DNA from: Algoriphagus algorifonticola
GTDB taxonomy: Bacteria; Bacteroidota; Bacteroidia; Cytophagales; Cyclobacteriaceae
Direction of reading: 5' to 3'
DNA length: 51,680 nucleotides
Assembly (NCBI RefSeq): GCF_007655305.1
Contig: NZ_VLOG01000047.1
Coordinates: 1 to 51,680 of the forward strand
The translations under genes and the position numbers were made by a program. Shown here piece by piece: positions 1 to 9,312 of the stretch. The notes under the pieces are model-generated. The model worked only from the letters and a program-made list of their open reading frames with translations. It ran no database searches and was not told the DNA's origin. The number at the start of each line of letters is the position of its first letter. Position 1 is the stretch's first letter.

Positions 1-1
1 G

Positions 2-106
2 ATTGATTTTGAAGCGGTTTGGACTCGTAATAAGAAGTCTACTGCATATTTCGGGTTAAAAAGACTACTTCGTACGGGGACAAGAAAAAGCCCGAATTCA
101 ATTTGA
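2..106 (+). CDS. possible 3' end of an unidentified plus-strand gene
   Basis: One plus-strand frame stays open from the window edge to a TGA at 104-106, giving about 34 residues that include WTRNKKSTAYFGLKRLLR. The stop lies inside the stem of the following terminator, which is tight but possible. A run this short can be open by chance, and another frame ends with TAA at 57-59. I do not recognise the product. It is listed only because the bidirectional terminator just downstream implies a gene arriving from the left. Confidence 0.25.
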   Translation: MDFEAVWTRNKKSTAYFGLKRLLRTGTRKSPNSI

Positions 107-120
107 ATTCGGGCTTTTTT
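85..120. terminator. bidirectional rho-independent terminator
   Basis: Perfect inverted repeat: GCCCGAATTC and GAATTCGGGC around a five-base loop, flanked by five A on the left and six T on the right. It works as an intrinsic terminator in both directions, ending the peptidase gene (stop at 153, minus strand) and whatever gene arrives from the left. Confidence 0.85.
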
Positions 121-152
121 ATGAATCAGTTTTTAAATCAATATCATTAGAA

Positions 153-1625
153 TCAATTTCCGTAAAGATCTTTTCCCGCTTTTTCATATTTATCACCAGC
201 CACCCAAACTGGCTTAGAAGAATCATTGGCAATTAGCTGTGCTGCCAAAATGTAGGACTTCCAATACTTGATGGCATAATCCAAATCAAAATTCTCCACA
301 TGATCTCCAGGCTTGTGATAGTACTTTTGAATTTCATCATCAAAGGCTTGAAAACCCAAAGAGAAAGTAGGAGCGGGGATACCCTTTCTGGCAAAGTTCA
401 CATTATCGGAACGGTCATAAAGTCCTTGCTCTGGAGCAGGATCAGGTATTGCTTTTAATCCAAATTCAATGACTGCTTTTGAAATTTGATCATCTCCTGT
501 AGTTCTCCCTAGGCCAATTACAGTGATGACTGAAGTATCATTATAACCTCCGTTGTCAATATTCAGATTGAAAATCACCTGATTAAGTGGGATTAATGGA
601 TTTTCTGCAAAATAAGCAGAACCGAGCAGGCCTTTTTCCTCAGCTGTCCAAAGGGCTAGGAGAATGGACCGTTTTGGAGGATTTTTTGCAAAGAATCTTG
701 CGGCATTCATTACTGCTACGGTTCCAACAGCATTGTCTCTTGCTCCATTATAAATTGAATCACCTTCAGCATCAGGTCTTCCTACACCCACATGGTCATA
801 ATGTGCGGAAAGCAATACATATTCATTTTTTAATTGAGGATCTGTACCTTCAATCCAAGCTACAACATTTTTCCCGTCAATATTTTTATTGGTTTTACCA
901 GATATCATCAAGTCAGCTTTAGAGATGCTCTGATCTGCCATAGCTGAACGAACTCCATTGTCCATGTCCTTTATCCAGATATAGGTGAGCTCAGAGCTTT
1001 CGCCTTGATCTACTCCCAGAGTTGGTCTATTTAGGAAATTGGAAACCAGCTGCCATGGTACGCTCGGCACATTAAATCTTTCAATCAAGGCGATTGCACC
1101 ACTTTCTTGAGCTCTGGCAGTTTTTTCTCTACCCAAGGCGAATAAATCAGCAGGACCTAACCTATCAGGCGCGCCAACATTGGAAACTGCTATTTTTCCT
1201 TTTAAATCTTTTCCTTGAAAATCCTCTTCAAGACCAAAACCGACATCAACCAATTCATAGGATCCAGAAATGGACTTCCCGTCTAGGACCAATAAATCTT
1301 TACCTTGTTCAAATGTATTCTTGCCCAATTTGATCTGTCCGGTACTTGGAGGAGAAGACATTCTAAATGGAATATTCTGGAAATAGCCATCAGCCCCAGG
1401 GATCATTTTTGCTCCTGCTTTTTTAAGTTCTGAAGCAATGTAGTTATAGGCAAGTTCAATCTCCGGCCTTACAGGATCTCGCCCCATTAACTCATCTGAA
1501 GCTAAATACCTGAAATCCTCTATTGCAGATTGATTATTAAATGCTTTTTCAATAGCTACTTTTTGGGAAAAAAGAGGATTGGCCAGCAGTAATGCTAAAC
1601 CAAATCCCAAGAGTTTTTTATTCAT
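153..1625 (-). CDS. M28 family zinc aminopeptidase, exported
   Basis: Predicted exported metallopeptidase of 490 residues from peptidase family M28 (PSMA/aminopeptidase Y-like), which removes N-terminal residues using two zinc ions. The M28 ligand motifs are present in order: SAHYDHVG, GARDNAVG, TAEEKGL with the catalytic Glu pair, NIDNGG, and a late HKPGDHVENFD. Between the leader and the catalytic core is a PA-like insert (roughly residues 110-230), usual in this subgroup. I chose the ATG at 1625 because it begins a clean signal peptide (MNKKLLGFGLALLLANPLFSQ); a start 25 codons upstream would spoil it. It follows the pseudouridine synthase gene by 58 bases on the same strand. The substrate is unknown. 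Confidence 0.9.
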   Translation of the reverse strand: MNKKLLGFGLALLLANPLFSQKVAIEKAFNNQSAIEDFRYLASDELMGRDPVRPEIELAYNYIASELKKAGAKMIPGADGYFQNIPFRMSSPPSTGQIKLGKNTFEQGKDLLVLDGKSISGSYELVDVGFGLEEDFQGKDLKGKIAVSNVGAPDRLGPADLFALGREKTARAQESGAIALIERFNVPSVPWQLVSNFLNRPTLGVDQGESSELTYIWIKDMDNGVRSAMADQSISKADLMISGKTNKNIDGKNVVAWIEGTDPQLKNEYVLLSAHYDHVGVGRPDAEGDSIYNGARDNAVGTVAVMNAARFFAKNPPKRSILLALWTAEEKGLLGSAYFAENPLIPLNQVIFNLNIDNGGYNDTSVITVIGLGRTTGDDQISKAVIEFGLKAIPDPAPEQGLYDRSDNVNFARKGIPAPTFSLGFQAFDDEIQKYYHKPGDHVENFDLDYAIKYWKSYILAAQLIANDSSKPVWVAGDKYEKAGKDLYGN

Positions 1626-1683
1626 AGGGTGTAATTTTATTCTTCCAAAATAAGGGAAATCGGAGAAAAGATATCTGAGAATG

Positions 1684-2391
1684 CTACAATACTTGATCAC
1701 TCAGATTCAAATCTTTCAAAATAGTTCGAAAGTGTACAGGTATTTCAGCTTTCAGAGTAATTTTTTCATTGCTGATTGGGTGATTGAACTCAAGCTTGTG
1801 TGCATGAAGCAATAAATTTTGAAGCCCAAACTGCTTTTCAAAAAAGCTGTTTTGTTTATTGTTTCCATGCTTTTTATCTCCTAAAATATAATGCCTTTTA
1901 TGGGCTAGGTGCCTTCGTATCTGATGGGTTCTACCTGTTTCTGGTTTGGCTAAAAGTAAAGAATATCTACTGGTTGGATATCGTCCAGTAGTGTCATAAG
2001 GAATTTCCGAGCTATCTAAGACTTGAAAATGGGTTACAGCATCCTGAATCTTGCCTGATCTTTCGTTTTTCAAGCCTTGATCAACCGTAAAAGTCTTTTC
2101 AGCCGGAATACCTCTAACTATAGCGAGGTAAGATTTATGAACTGTCTTATTTTCAAATTGCTTTTTTAGCAAAGGCAATACTTCTTCTTTTTTTGAAAAT
2201 AATAAGATGCCGCTGGTAGGTCGGTCCAGTCTATGGGCCGGATAAACTCTTTGACCGATTTGATCTCTTAAGATTTGTACTGCAAATTCTTTTTTCTCGG
2301 ACGCGGCTAATGCCGTTCTATGAACCAAAAGCCCAGATGGTTTATTGATTGCGATGATGTCATCGTCCTCTAAAATTATTTCTAAATGCAT
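1684..2391 (-). CDS. truC: RluA-family pseudouridine synthase, TruC-like
   Basis: Isomerises uridine to pseudouridine in RNA. The 235 residues carry the RluA-family catalytic block AHRLDRPTSGILLF (catalytic Asp in HRLDRPTSG), the KSYLAIVRG strand and the GRTHQIRRHLAH motif. It has no N-terminal S4 domain and is short, matching the TruC subgroup that modifies U65 of tRNAs; that assignment is family-level inference. It lies just downstream of another tRNA-modification gene, mnmA, but an intrinsic terminator sits directly before its start codon, so it is either expressed by read-through or from a promoter inside the mnmA end. Confidence 0.85.
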   Translation of the reverse strand: MHLEIILEDDDIIAINKPSGLLVHRTALAASEKKEFAVQILRDQIGQRVYPAHRLDRPTSGILLFSKKEEVLPLLKKQFENKTVHKSYLAIVRGIPAEKTFTVDQGLKNERSGKIQDAVTHFQVLDSSEIPYDTTGRYPTSRYSLLLAKPETGRTHQIRRHLAHKRHYILGDKKHGNNKQNSFFEKQFGLQNLLLHAHKLEFNHPISNEKITLKAEIPVHFRTILKDLNLSDQVL

Positions 2392-2417
2392 AAAAAAAAC
2401 CGGCTATAAAACCGGCC
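2392..2417 (-). terminator. intrinsic terminator after mnmA, abutting the truC start codon
   Basis: Read on the minus strand, GGCCGG and CCGGTT pair (four GC and two GU pairs) around an eight-base loop and are followed by a run of eight T. The T run touches the ATG of the next gene at 2391, so terminator and ribosome binding region overlap. Confidence 0.7.
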
Positions 2418-2423
2418 GTGAAG

Positions 2424-3635
2424 TTAGAAAATTGTACCTGAACCAATACATTCATCCGCATTGTACCAGGCAACAAATTGTCCTGAAGCTATCCCTTTCT
2501 GAGCTTGATCAAAAATGACATAAAGTCCTTTCTCTCTTCTTATCAAGGTTGCTTCTGTCAAAGGCTGTCTGTACCTGATCCTTGCTTGATATTTTGCTGA
2601 TTGACCCGGGGTCAATACAAGATCTTCCCTAATCCAGTGAATATCCTTTTCTTTAACGAAAAGTGCATTTCTCAATAATCCTGGATGATCATCGCCTAAT
2701 CCTGTATAGATATTATTCTCTTTAGTATCTGTGGCGATTACAAATAAGGGTTTGCCGGTTCCGCCTACTTGCAAGCCTTTTCTTTGCCCAACAGTGAAAT
2801 AATGAGCTCCATTATGCTCTCCCAAGACTTTTCCCTGGTTAGCCTGATAGTGAACAGGAAGGGCTAAAGCATCCAATTCATCAGTATCTAAATCCTCCAA
2901 TGCTACTCCTGCAGGAATTTTTAAACGATTGAATACCGCTAGATTATCAGGGATTTGAATGATTTTTCCTTTTTTGGGTTTCAATTGTTGCTGAAGAAAT
3001 TCAGGAAGTCTCACTTTACCGATAAAGCATAAGCCTTGAGAGTCTTTCTTTTCGGCTGTGATAAGATCCAAATTTTTAGCGATGGCCCTAACTTCTGACT
3101 TTTGAAGATGTCCTATTGGGAATAATGCCTTTGCTAACTGCTCCTGAGAAAGCTGACAAAGAAAATAACTTTGATCTTTATTGGGATCTGCACCTGCCAA
3201 TAGTTGATAAACAGGTTTTCCATCAATTTCAACACTTCCTTTTTGACAATAATGTCCAGTAGCAACGAAGTCTGCTTTCAGTTTTTGTGCTGCTTTTAGA
3301 AAAATGTCAAACTTTATCTCTCGGTTACAAAGGATGTCCGGATTGGGAGTTCGGCCTGCTTCGTATTCGGCAAACATGTAATCCACAATTCTTTCCCGAT
3401 ATTCTTCGCTGAGGTCAATGGCTTGAAATGGGATTCCTAACTTTTCAGCAACAAGCATTGCATCTGTGGAATCTTCCATCCAAGGACATTCATTGGATAT
3501 GGTGACTGATTCATCGTGCCAGTTTTTCATAAACATGCCGATGACTTCATAACCCTGCTCTAGCAGCAGGTGGGCCGCCACTGAACTATCCACACCTCCG
3601 GATAAGCCGACGACTACTCTTGGTTTTTTATTCAT
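2424..3635 (-). CDS. mnmA: tRNA 2-thiouridylase MnmA
   Basis: Adds sulfur to C2 of the wobble uridine in tRNA-Lys/Glu/Gln, using ATP and a persulfide sulfur donor. The 403 residues from the ATG at 3635 start with the PP-loop [11 protein letters not shown]. They include [12 protein letters not shown] with the catalytic nucleophile Cys and DSQGLCFIG with the second, persulfide-forming Cys, then the C-terminal beta-barrel with [12 protein letters not shown] start 16 codons upstream is possible but the PP-loop normally lies near the N terminus. Its partner in wobble-uridine modification, MnmE, is also in this window (29981-31363), far away and in another operon. Confidence 0.96.
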   Translation of the reverse strand: MNKKPRVVVGLSGGVDSSVAAHLLLEQGYEVIGMFMKNWHDESVTISNECPWMEDSTDAMLVAEKLGIPFQAIDLSEEYRERIVDYMFAEYEAGRTPNPDILCNREIKFDIFLKAAQKLKADFVATGHYCQKGSVEIDGKPVYQLLAGADPNKDQSYFLCQLSQEQLAKALFPIGHLQKSEVRAIAKNLDLITAEKKDSQGLCFIGKVRLPEFLQQQLKPKKGKIIQIPDNLAVFNRLKIPAGVALEDLDTDELDALALPVHYQANQGKVLGEHNGAHYFTVGQRKGLQVGGTGKPLFVIATDTKENNIYTGLGDDHPGLLRNALFVKEKDIHWIREDLVLTPGQSAKYQARIRYRQPLTEATLIRREKGLYVIFDQAQKGIASGQFVAWYNADECIGSGTIF

Positions 3636-3818
3636 AGCTGCATCAATTAATGGATTCAAGGTCCATTCGATTACAAGTGACAAATAAACTGATGCATTGA
3701 ATGTTCAGTTCATTTTCAAACAAAAATACTTTGTTTTCTCCATAAAGAAGTGAAGTCTAAATTTTTGAAAATTCAATTGAAGGTGTCCTAACATGAATCT
3801 GCTTTGAATTGAATCCTC

Positions 3819-3826
3819 TATTTTTG
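3819..3826 (+). promoter_or_regulatory. candidate Bacteroidota -7 box before the MATE gene
   Basis: TATTTTTG matches the TAnnTTTG -7 consensus of Bacteroidota, 31 bases before the MATE start codon. I see no well-spaced TTG -33 box, so this is tentative. Confidence 0.35.
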
Positions 3827-3857
3827 CTTTTCTTTCAATTTCTCGAGGCAAATTTCC

Positions 3858-5237
3858 ATGAATTTTCAGTTGATCAAAGACGCAATTTTGGGTAAAGAGC
3901 AAGATTTCACCGTTTTGCCTCTCAAAACCGCAATAATGGTTCTAGCTATTCCGATGATCTTGGAAATGATGATGGAGTCCTTGTTTGCGGTGGTGGATAT
4001 CTTTTTTGTGGCCAAACTCGGTGAAAGTGCCATTGCAACAGTTGGATTGACTGAGTCTGTTATCGTTTTGGTTTATGCTGTTGGGTTTGGAATCAGCATG
4101 GCTGCCACAGCACTTATTTCACGGAGATTTGGAGAGAAGGAGTATGAAAAAGCTGGGGATGCGGCATTTCAGTTACTGGTTGTTGGAGTCATGATTTCTC
4201 TGGTTTTGGGGATACTGGGCTGGATCTTTGCCAAAGAAGTACTGATGCTCATGGGAGCTGAAGAAGAAGTCATTCGGACTGGAGCCAATTATGCCCGAAT
4301 AATTTTTATCGGAAATAGTGCCATCATGCTTTTGTTCTTGATCAATGGAGCTTTTCGTGGTGCTGGACAAGCTCACCATGCCATGAGATCTTTGTGGATT
4401 GCCAATGGTTTTAATATCATCCTGGATCCCTTATTTATTTTTGGAATTGGTTCATGGGATGGGTTAGGACTTGACGGAGCTGCAATAGCGACCACTATGG
4501 GAAGAAGTTTTGGCGTGCTTTACCAATTATATCACCTCTTCAACGGGAAACACAGGCTACACATTCTTTCCAGAAATATTAAAATCAAATGGAAGACTAT
4601 TCGAAAAATTCTGGATATCGCAGCAGGAGGGATGGGTCAATTTTTGATTGACTCAGTATCTTGGTTGGCTTTGACCAGGATGAATGCTGAATTTGGGTCA
4701 ACGGCCTTGGCAGGGTATACCATAGCCATGAGAGTATTGATTTTTACCATCTTACCTGCATGGGGACTTTCCGGAGCAGCAGCTACTTTAGTAGGTCAAA
4801 ATTTAGGTGCCAAAGAAATTGGAAGAGCTGAACAAGCAGTATGGTTGACAACTCGATATTGCGTAATATTTATGGCCTCAGTGACTGGAATCTATTTAAT
4901 TTTTTCAAAGGAACTGGCAGGCCTTTTTACGGATATACCGGAAGTTCAAAGCATAGCAGCACAAGGCTTATGGGTGATTGTTCTGGGTTATGTGTTTTTT
5001 GCAGTTGGGATGGTATTAACTCAAGCTTTCAATGGAGCTGGTGACACCAAAACTCCCGCATATATCAATATTGGAGTGCTCTGGTTTTTGGAAATTCCCT
5101 TAGCCTGGTTCTTGGCTTTCCCGATGGGATTAGAATATTTGGGGATTTTTATTGCCATTGCATTCGCCCATTCCTTCCATGCTGTGGTTTCATGGTTTTT
5201 ATTTAAAAAGGGGAATTGGAAAAAAGTGGCTGTTTAA
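3858..5237 (+). CDS. MATE family multidrug exporter
   Basis: Inner-membrane exporter of 459 residues, the usual MATE length, with about twelve hydrophobic segments in two homologous halves. The N-terminal half has the family-typical MILEMMMESLFAVVDIFFVAKLG, and the second half has NLGAKEIGRAEQAVW and AFNGAGDTKTP, typical of the NorM/DinF fold. MATE proteins export cationic drugs or metabolites in exchange for Na+ or H+; the substrate cannot be read from sequence. It is a single plus-strand gene between minus-strand genes, closed by a strong terminator that starts in its stop codon. Confidence 0.92.
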   Translation: MNFQLIKDAILGKEQDFTVLPLKTAIMVLAIPMILEMMMESLFAVVDIFFVAKLGESAIATVGLTESVIVLVYAVGFGISMAATALISRRFGEKEYEKAGDAAFQLLVVGVMISLVLGILGWIFAKEVLMLMGAEEEVIRTGANYARIIFIGNSAIMLLFLINGAFRGAGQAHHAMRSLWIANGFNIILDPLFIFGIGSWDGLGLDGAAIATTMGRSFGVLYQLYHLFNGKHRLHILSRNIKIKWKTIRKILDIAAGGMGQFLIDSVSWLALTRMNAEFGSTALAGYTIAMRVLIFTILPAWGLSGAAATLVGQNLGAKEIGRAEQAVWLTTRYCVIFMASVTGIYLIFSKELAGLFTDIPEVQSIAAQGLWVIVLGYVFFAVGMVLTQAFNGAGDTKTPAYINIGVLWFLEIPLAWFLAFPMGLEYLGIFIAIAFAHSFHAVVSWFLFKKGNWKKVAV

Positions 5238-5272
5238 AGACCTGCCGGGACTTATTGCCCCGACAGGTCTTT
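5236..5272. terminator. strong bidirectional terminator
   Basis: AAAGACCTG and CAGGTCTTT pair, continue through one mismatch into CGGG/CCCG, and close an eight-base loop. The stem starts inside the MATE stop codon and ends eight bases before the stop of the convergent lipoprotein gene, so it serves both. Confidence 0.9.
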
Positions 5273-5279
5273 AGAGTAC

Positions 5280-6032
5280 TTAATTTAAGGTAACAAACTT
5301 GCTGTCAACAGTTTCGTTGATGAAGTAGATTTTTTTACCTCCTATGGTTCTGCTTTCACTATTATAAGCAGCTACTTGAATGATTCCTTGGCCGGTGGTT
5401 TTCATGCCTGATAATTCTGAAGTGGAAAAGGTAATTGAAGTAGCCCTGCTTTCTTTGGTAACAACCTTGCTGCCATCTGAAATCACCCAAAGTATGTTGT
5501 CAACTCCTGAAGGAACTGATTGGATGGAAAGTGTGACTGAGCTAGAGATACTAATTGTTTCGCTTTGATTACTCGCAAACTTTACCACCCCCGGCATTAC
5601 CTTGGCGGTCGTGTGAGTAAAGCCATCAAACCCATTTGCTCCAGCCACTTTCCAGCCATTGGCTTGGCCTGAATTTATTCCCAAAGTGATATCTGTGAAA
5701 TTATTGATATAAGTGTTTCCGCTGATATTTTGAAGTTTGAAATCGTTCAACATGACCTCGCCAACATTCACCAAAGAGCTGCCTCCCGAAGTACTGTAAA
5801 AGTTAGCGGATGCAACATCCAATAAAATATCAGGCATACCAGGAACAGAGGGAGTGCCTGAAGGGGTATTGGATTTTGCTTTGATAGCTGCCATTACTCC
5901 GTCCGCATCACCCGGTTGAGGTACAGGATTGCTTTGCTGTTGTTCTAATGGATTTTCTGAGTCTCCGTCGCAGGAAGAAAAAAACGATAATCCTGCTACT
6001 AGGATGATAAAAGATAAGGCTTTGAATTTCAT
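5280..6032 (-). CDS. hypothetical lipoprotein
   Basis: Unrecognised 250-residue protein. From the ATG at 6032 it has a lipoprotein leader (MKFKALSFIILVAGLSFFSSC) with the lipobox Cys at residue 21, so it is probably anchored in the outer membrane or exposed. The mature part is rich in Ser, Thr, Asn and Gly and looks like a beta-sandwich adhesin-type domain, with alternating strands such as VSLSIQSVPSGVDNILWVIS (shown from the fold pattern, not a family match). An upstream ATG at 6059 would add nine residues before the leader and is less likely. It stands alone, with a terminator on its 3' side. Confidence 0.7.
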   Translation of the reverse strand: MKFKALSFIILVAGLSFFSSCDGDSENPLEQQQSNPVPQPGDADGVMAAIKAKSNTPSGTPSVPGMPDILLDVASANFYSTSGGSSLVNVGEVMLNDFKLQNISGNTYINNFTDITLGINSGQANGWKVAGANGFDGFTHTTAKVMPGVVKFASNQSETISISSSVTLSIQSVPSGVDNILWVISDGSKVVTKESRATSITFSTSELSGMKTTGQGIIQVAAYNSESRTIGGKKIYFINETVDSKFVTLN

Positions 6033-6081
6033 AGCTTGAAAGTTTAAATGTGTATTCAAAGCTCATTCTTTCCTAATATAA

Positions 6082-6102
6082 ACGCCATACGACATTTGGC
6101 GT
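6082..6102 (-). terminator. hairpin between the CAP gene and the lipoprotein gene
   Basis: ACGCCA and TGGCGT pair around a nine-base loop. On the minus strand it is followed by TTATATT, a weak U tract, nine bases after the CAP stop codon. It may end the CAP transcript; the tract is not strong enough to be sure. Confidence 0.45.
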
Positions 6103-6110
6103 ATCTATGC

Positions 6111-6782
6111 CTAGCGCCCGCTAAAGCATTGCACGTTCATGAAGTAAGGCATATTGTAGAAACTCCTTTCAGGATAAACTGCTGATCCTGCTGCCATGTA
6201 TATAAATCCTGGATTTAAAATATTAGCTCGATGTCCGGGAGAGTCCATCCAAAGTTGCACAATAGCTTTGGCATAACTCAGGTAAGTATGATTGGGAATT
6301 ACTTCTCTTTTATTGGACATATATGTGAAGATTCCGGGACTTTGTGGCCGATTTACTTTTCTTCCATATTCATATTGGATAGCAGCCGTGCTACTGATAT
6401 TCTCTGCAATTCCTGATGGATTTAATCCAACAATCTGAAATCTGTCCCTCAATGTCCGCTTATTTCTTATTTTACTAAAATGGCCATAGAAATTATACTT
6501 CACCATATCCGCTGCATGATCGGCAGAAAGTCTTTCTATTCTATCTGAGTAAATAAAAGGCTTCAAGCGATTTCTCTCCCTAAATTCATTGCTCACATAA
6601 AAAATAGCTGCATGTAATAAAGGGTAATCTATATCGGAAAGATTTAGCTCTTGATGAGCGGTTGATAGTTTGTAAAATGATTTCCAATCAAATTTTGAGT
6701 AATCTACTGAGGACCAGCTTTGAGCGAAAGTAGAAATCAAGGAAAGGTAAAAGCAACAGGAGAGAAGAAAATATTTAGGCAT
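6111..6782 (-). CDS. CAP-domain (SCP/PR-1-like) exported protein
   Basis: 223-residue secreted protein with an N-terminal signal peptide (hydrophobic segment ending LISTFAQS) and a CAP domain of about residues 60-220. CAP hallmarks are visible: RLSADHAADMVKYNFYGHFS, GIAENIS, and WMDSPGHRANILNPGF followed by a final small strand. Bacterial CAP proteins are extracellular and of mostly unknown role; some bind sterols, lipids or peptidoglycan. The two His and two Glu that line the CAP cavity appear conserved (H in HAADM, H in SPGHR, E in AENI). It is not obviously in an operon with its neighbours. Confidence 0.85.
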   Translation of the reverse strand: MPKYFLLSCCFYLSLISTFAQSWSSVDYSKFDWKSFYKLSTAHQELNLSDIDYPLLHAAIFYVSNEFRERNRLKPFIYSDRIERLSADHAADMVKYNFYGHFSKIRNKRTLRDRFQIVGLNPSGIAENISSTAAIQYEYGRKVNRPQSPGIFTYMSNKREVIPNHTYLSYAKAIVQLWMDSPGHRANILNPGFIYMAAGSAVYPERSFYNMPYFMNVQCFSGR

Positions 6783-6848
6783 GAATCAGAATACTTATCA
6801 GGGCTGATTTATTCACGATTAAAAAGTGGATTTAGTATAAATTGAAAT

Positions 6849-6871
6849 AAAAAAACAGGCCGAAGCCTGTT
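6849..6871 (-). terminator. intrinsic terminator with TTCG tetraloop
   Basis: On the minus strand ACAGGC, TTCG, GCCTGT and then seven T. The stem begins within the TAA stop codon of the ACP-like gene. Confidence 0.9.
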
Positions 6872-7118
6872 AGTTTTCTTGTGGTATTTCCAAAAATAGC
6901 CGAATCAATTCTTTAGGAGTACATGCAGTTCTCAGTTTTTCTTCCTGAATGTAAACTTGAAGCTGATATTCCAATTCAAAAATCAACCCATTAATAAAAA
7001 TAGGGTCCATGTTTAGCTTTTGAATGAAATGATCATTCTTTCTAGGGCCGTGGAGACTGATGCCATAAGAATGAAATACCTCCGCAGCTTTTTTTAGAAT
7101 TTTAAATTGTTGGTTCAT
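6870..7118 (-). CDS. acyl-carrier-protein-like protein lacking the phosphopantetheine serine
   Basis: 82-residue protein whose length and helix pattern resemble an acyl carrier protein. The segment LNMDPIFINGLIFELEYQLQ lines up with the ACP helix-II region (usually a DSL motif followed by a helix ending in LE...F), and CTPKELIRLF lines up with the C-terminal helix. The DSL serine that carries phosphopantetheine is replaced: D38-P39-I40. If the fold is right it cannot be a normal carrier, and a structural or regulatory role is possible. The similarity is my reading of the pattern and is weak. It is transcribed alone and ends in a strong terminator. Confidence 0.5.
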   Translation of the reverse strand: MNQQFKILKKAAEVFHSYGISLHGPRKNDHFIQKLNMDPIFINGLIFELEYQLQVYIQEEKLRTACTPKELIRLFLEIPQEN

Positions 7119-7440
7119 TAGTTCTTATATGTAGATCTGAAAAATCTAAGAAATGATCGTCAGGCGATTTTCACACATGACGTAGCAACTTATTCATATG
7201 CTACTTCGAACGGTGAAAACTCAATAATCTTATTATTAGATCATTGTAATAAATCAATTTCGAGTAGAAATAGTTTACTTTAAATTCAAAGCTTTAAATT
7301 TTTTTAAGAAAAGGACAAAAAAAAATGCTTCCTTATCAGACGATAGATAAATACTATGATTCGATCGTTATATATTTATAAAAGATTAAAAATCAATTAA
7401 TTAGTCACTTTAATCTAGAAAATGATTTAATTTATTTTTA
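7119..7440. other. 322-base AT-rich intergenic region
   Basis: Lies between two minus-strand genes and must hold the promoter of the ACP-like gene. I see A/T runs around 7290-7330 and only a minor inverted repeat (ATCG/CGAT at about 7154-7166). I find no ORF of note, no exact TAnnTTTG box on the minus strand and no clear terminator. Confidence 0.5.
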
Positions 7441-9309
7441 TCATCTATTTTTCATCGGTTCGCTATCCCAGGCCTGATCATTCAAGGAGAATTTTTTGCT
7501 CAATTCGCCTGATAATAAAAGTTCCTGTTGCTCGATTTGCTTTTTTACTTTGGATATGTATTCTTCCCGGTCATTTTTATACTGGAATAATACTTTCAAG
7601 GCATCTTCATCGTATTTTCGAAATTGGCTTGCCAAGCGATGTATGGTATGAGCTCTAAACCCAAGCTTTTTTAAGACATCTTCACCCATTCGAATGGAAG
7701 TATCCAAATGCTCTCTATAGATATGTTCAACGCCCATTTCCATCAATTCATAAGCATCATTTCTGTTTTTAGTCCGGATCATGACTTCCAAATGAGGAAA
7801 ATGTTCCTGACAAAGCTCCACCAACTTCCTGTTGGTTTCACTGGAATTAATCGCTGAAATCAGAATTTGCGCTTCTTCTGCACCTGCTGAATGAAGAAGA
7901 TCTAGTCTTGTAGCATCTCCATAAAATACCTTAAAGCCCATTTTTCTCAACAAGTCCACTTGATCAGGATTAAAATCCAAAACAGTGGCTTCTATGCCAT
8001 TTGCTCTGAGAAATCTTCCGAGTGTTGATCCGAAATGAGCAAATCCTACAAGGATGACCTTATTTTTTTCAGAGAAGGTATCAGCTTCCCGTTCATTTTT
8101 ACTTTCTTTTTCCCGAAGCTTAGGAATGATTAATTTATCAATCACTAACATCACAATGGGCGTCAGGGTCATGGTCAATGCTGTAACCGCTATCAAAAAA
8201 TCAGATGTAGAAGCTGCAAAAATCCCCAATTGCAAGGCAAATGCATAGGTTACGAAAGAAAACTCGGAAACTTGAGCCAATCCAAACGCAAAGCTGAGAT
8301 TTTCAGGAATACTCAAACCTCTCACTTTTCCGATGATCAAAAGCACTAAAGCTTTCAACAGCATCACACCCAATGTCAAAGAAATAATGACTGAGGCATT
8401 ACTTGAAATCAATTCAAAATTGATTGTTGCCCCTACAGCCATAAAAAATAACCCCAAAAGGAGTCCTTTAAATGGGTCTAAATCAGATTCTAATGCATGT
8501 TTATATGGTGAATTGGCTAAGATTACACCTGCCAGGAATGTTCCGAGTGCAGGAGAAAGCCCTACTAACTCCATCAAAAAAGCTATACCCACAACAATGA
8601 GCAATGCAGATGCTGTAAATAATTCCCGAAGCTTGGTTTTGGATACCCAGTTTAGAATGGGGCCAAAGCCATATCTTCCCATCAGTATCACTAAACCTAT
8701 AGCGGCAAAAATCATCAAGGTTTGAACCCAGCCCGGTTGATGTTCCAAGAATCCTCCATGCCCCGAGTCTGCGCTCATTTCGGCTCCTGCCACTACCAAT
8801 AAGGGCAATACGGCTAAAATTGGGATAACAGCAATGTCTTGCATGAGCAAAACTCCAAAAGACATCCTTCCAGAATTACTGTCCATCTGATGTTTTTCTT
8901 TCAAAGACTGCAAAACAATAGCAGTGGATGAAAGTGCCATAGAAAGTCCAACTGCCAGACCAACCCGCCAATTGACTCCAATCAGGATCGAGATTTCAAA
9001 AATTAGGGCCGCAGTGTTTAATACTTGAGAAAGACCAACTTTCAAAATCAGGTCTTTCATTTTCCAAAGGTTTTTTGGCTCCAGCTCTAACCCAATCAAA
9101 AATAACATCATTACTACCCCAAACTCGGTGGTATGCATGATGTCCTGACCTTGATTTCCATCTTCAATAAAGCCCAATAAGTAGGGACCTATTAAAATTC
9201 CTGCGATCAGATAGCCCAGAACTGAGCCCATTCCCAATCTTTTGGCAATAGGAACGCAGATTATAGCAGCTACGATAAAAATGATAGCGTTGATCAAAAA
9301 TCCATTCAT
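7441..9309 (-). CDS. Kef-type cation:proton antiporter with TrkA-N domain
   Basis: Inner-membrane monovalent-cation/H+ antiporter of the CPA2 family (622 residues). Residues 1-395 form about twelve membrane segments with an RLGMGSVLGYLIAGILIGP opening typical of KefB/KefC/YbaL. Residues about 410-530 are a TrkA-N (RCK) domain starting VILVGFAHFGSTLGRFL, with GFAHFGS in place of the usual GxGxxG. A charged tail follows. Kef systems export K+ to acidify the cytoplasm during electrophile stress. The reductase gene 3 bases upstream resembles KefF, the Kef activator, which supports this role. Third of a three-gene operon (CDGSH protein, reductase, antiporter). Confidence 0.9.
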   Translation of the reverse strand: MNGFLINAIIFIVAAIICVPIAKRLGMGSVLGYLIAGILIGPYLLGFIEDGNQGQDIMHTTEFGVVMMLFLIGLELEPKNLWKMKDLILKVGLSQVLNTAALIFEISILIGVNWRVGLAVGLSMALSSTAIVLQSLKEKHQMDSNSGRMSFGVLLMQDIAVIPILAVLPLLVVAGAEMSADSGHGGFLEHQPGWVQTLMIFAAIGLVILMGRYGFGPILNWVSKTKLRELFTASALLIVVGIAFLMELVGLSPALGTFLAGVILANSPYKHALESDLDPFKGLLLGLFFMAVGATINFELISSNASVIISLTLGVMLLKALVLLIIGKVRGLSIPENLSFAFGLAQVSEFSFVTYAFALQLGIFAASTSDFLIAVTALTMTLTPIVMLVIDKLIIPKLREKESKNEREADTFSEKNKVILVGFAHFGSTLGRFLRANGIEATVLDFNPDQVDLLRKMGFKVFYGDATRLDLLHSAGAEEAQILISAINSSETNRKLVELCQEHFPHLEVMIRTKNRNDAYELMEMGVEHIYREHLDTSIRMGEDVLKKLGFRAHTIHRLASQFRKYDEDALKVLFQYKNDREEYISKVKKQIEQQELLLSGELSKKFSLNDQAWDSEPMKNR

Positions 9310-9312
9310 AGC

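Noticed and set aside
1..60. Possible tRNA (bases resembling an anticodon arm around 20-40)
   Set aside because: A GGACTCGTAATAAG-like stretch looks tRNA-Thr-like, but there is no acceptor stem, T-loop or CCA-adjacent fold, and the D-arm is cut by the window.
8333..8725. 130-codon plus-strand frame in the Kef gene
   Set aside because: Antisense to a transmembrane-rich gene; long open antisense frames are expected there.
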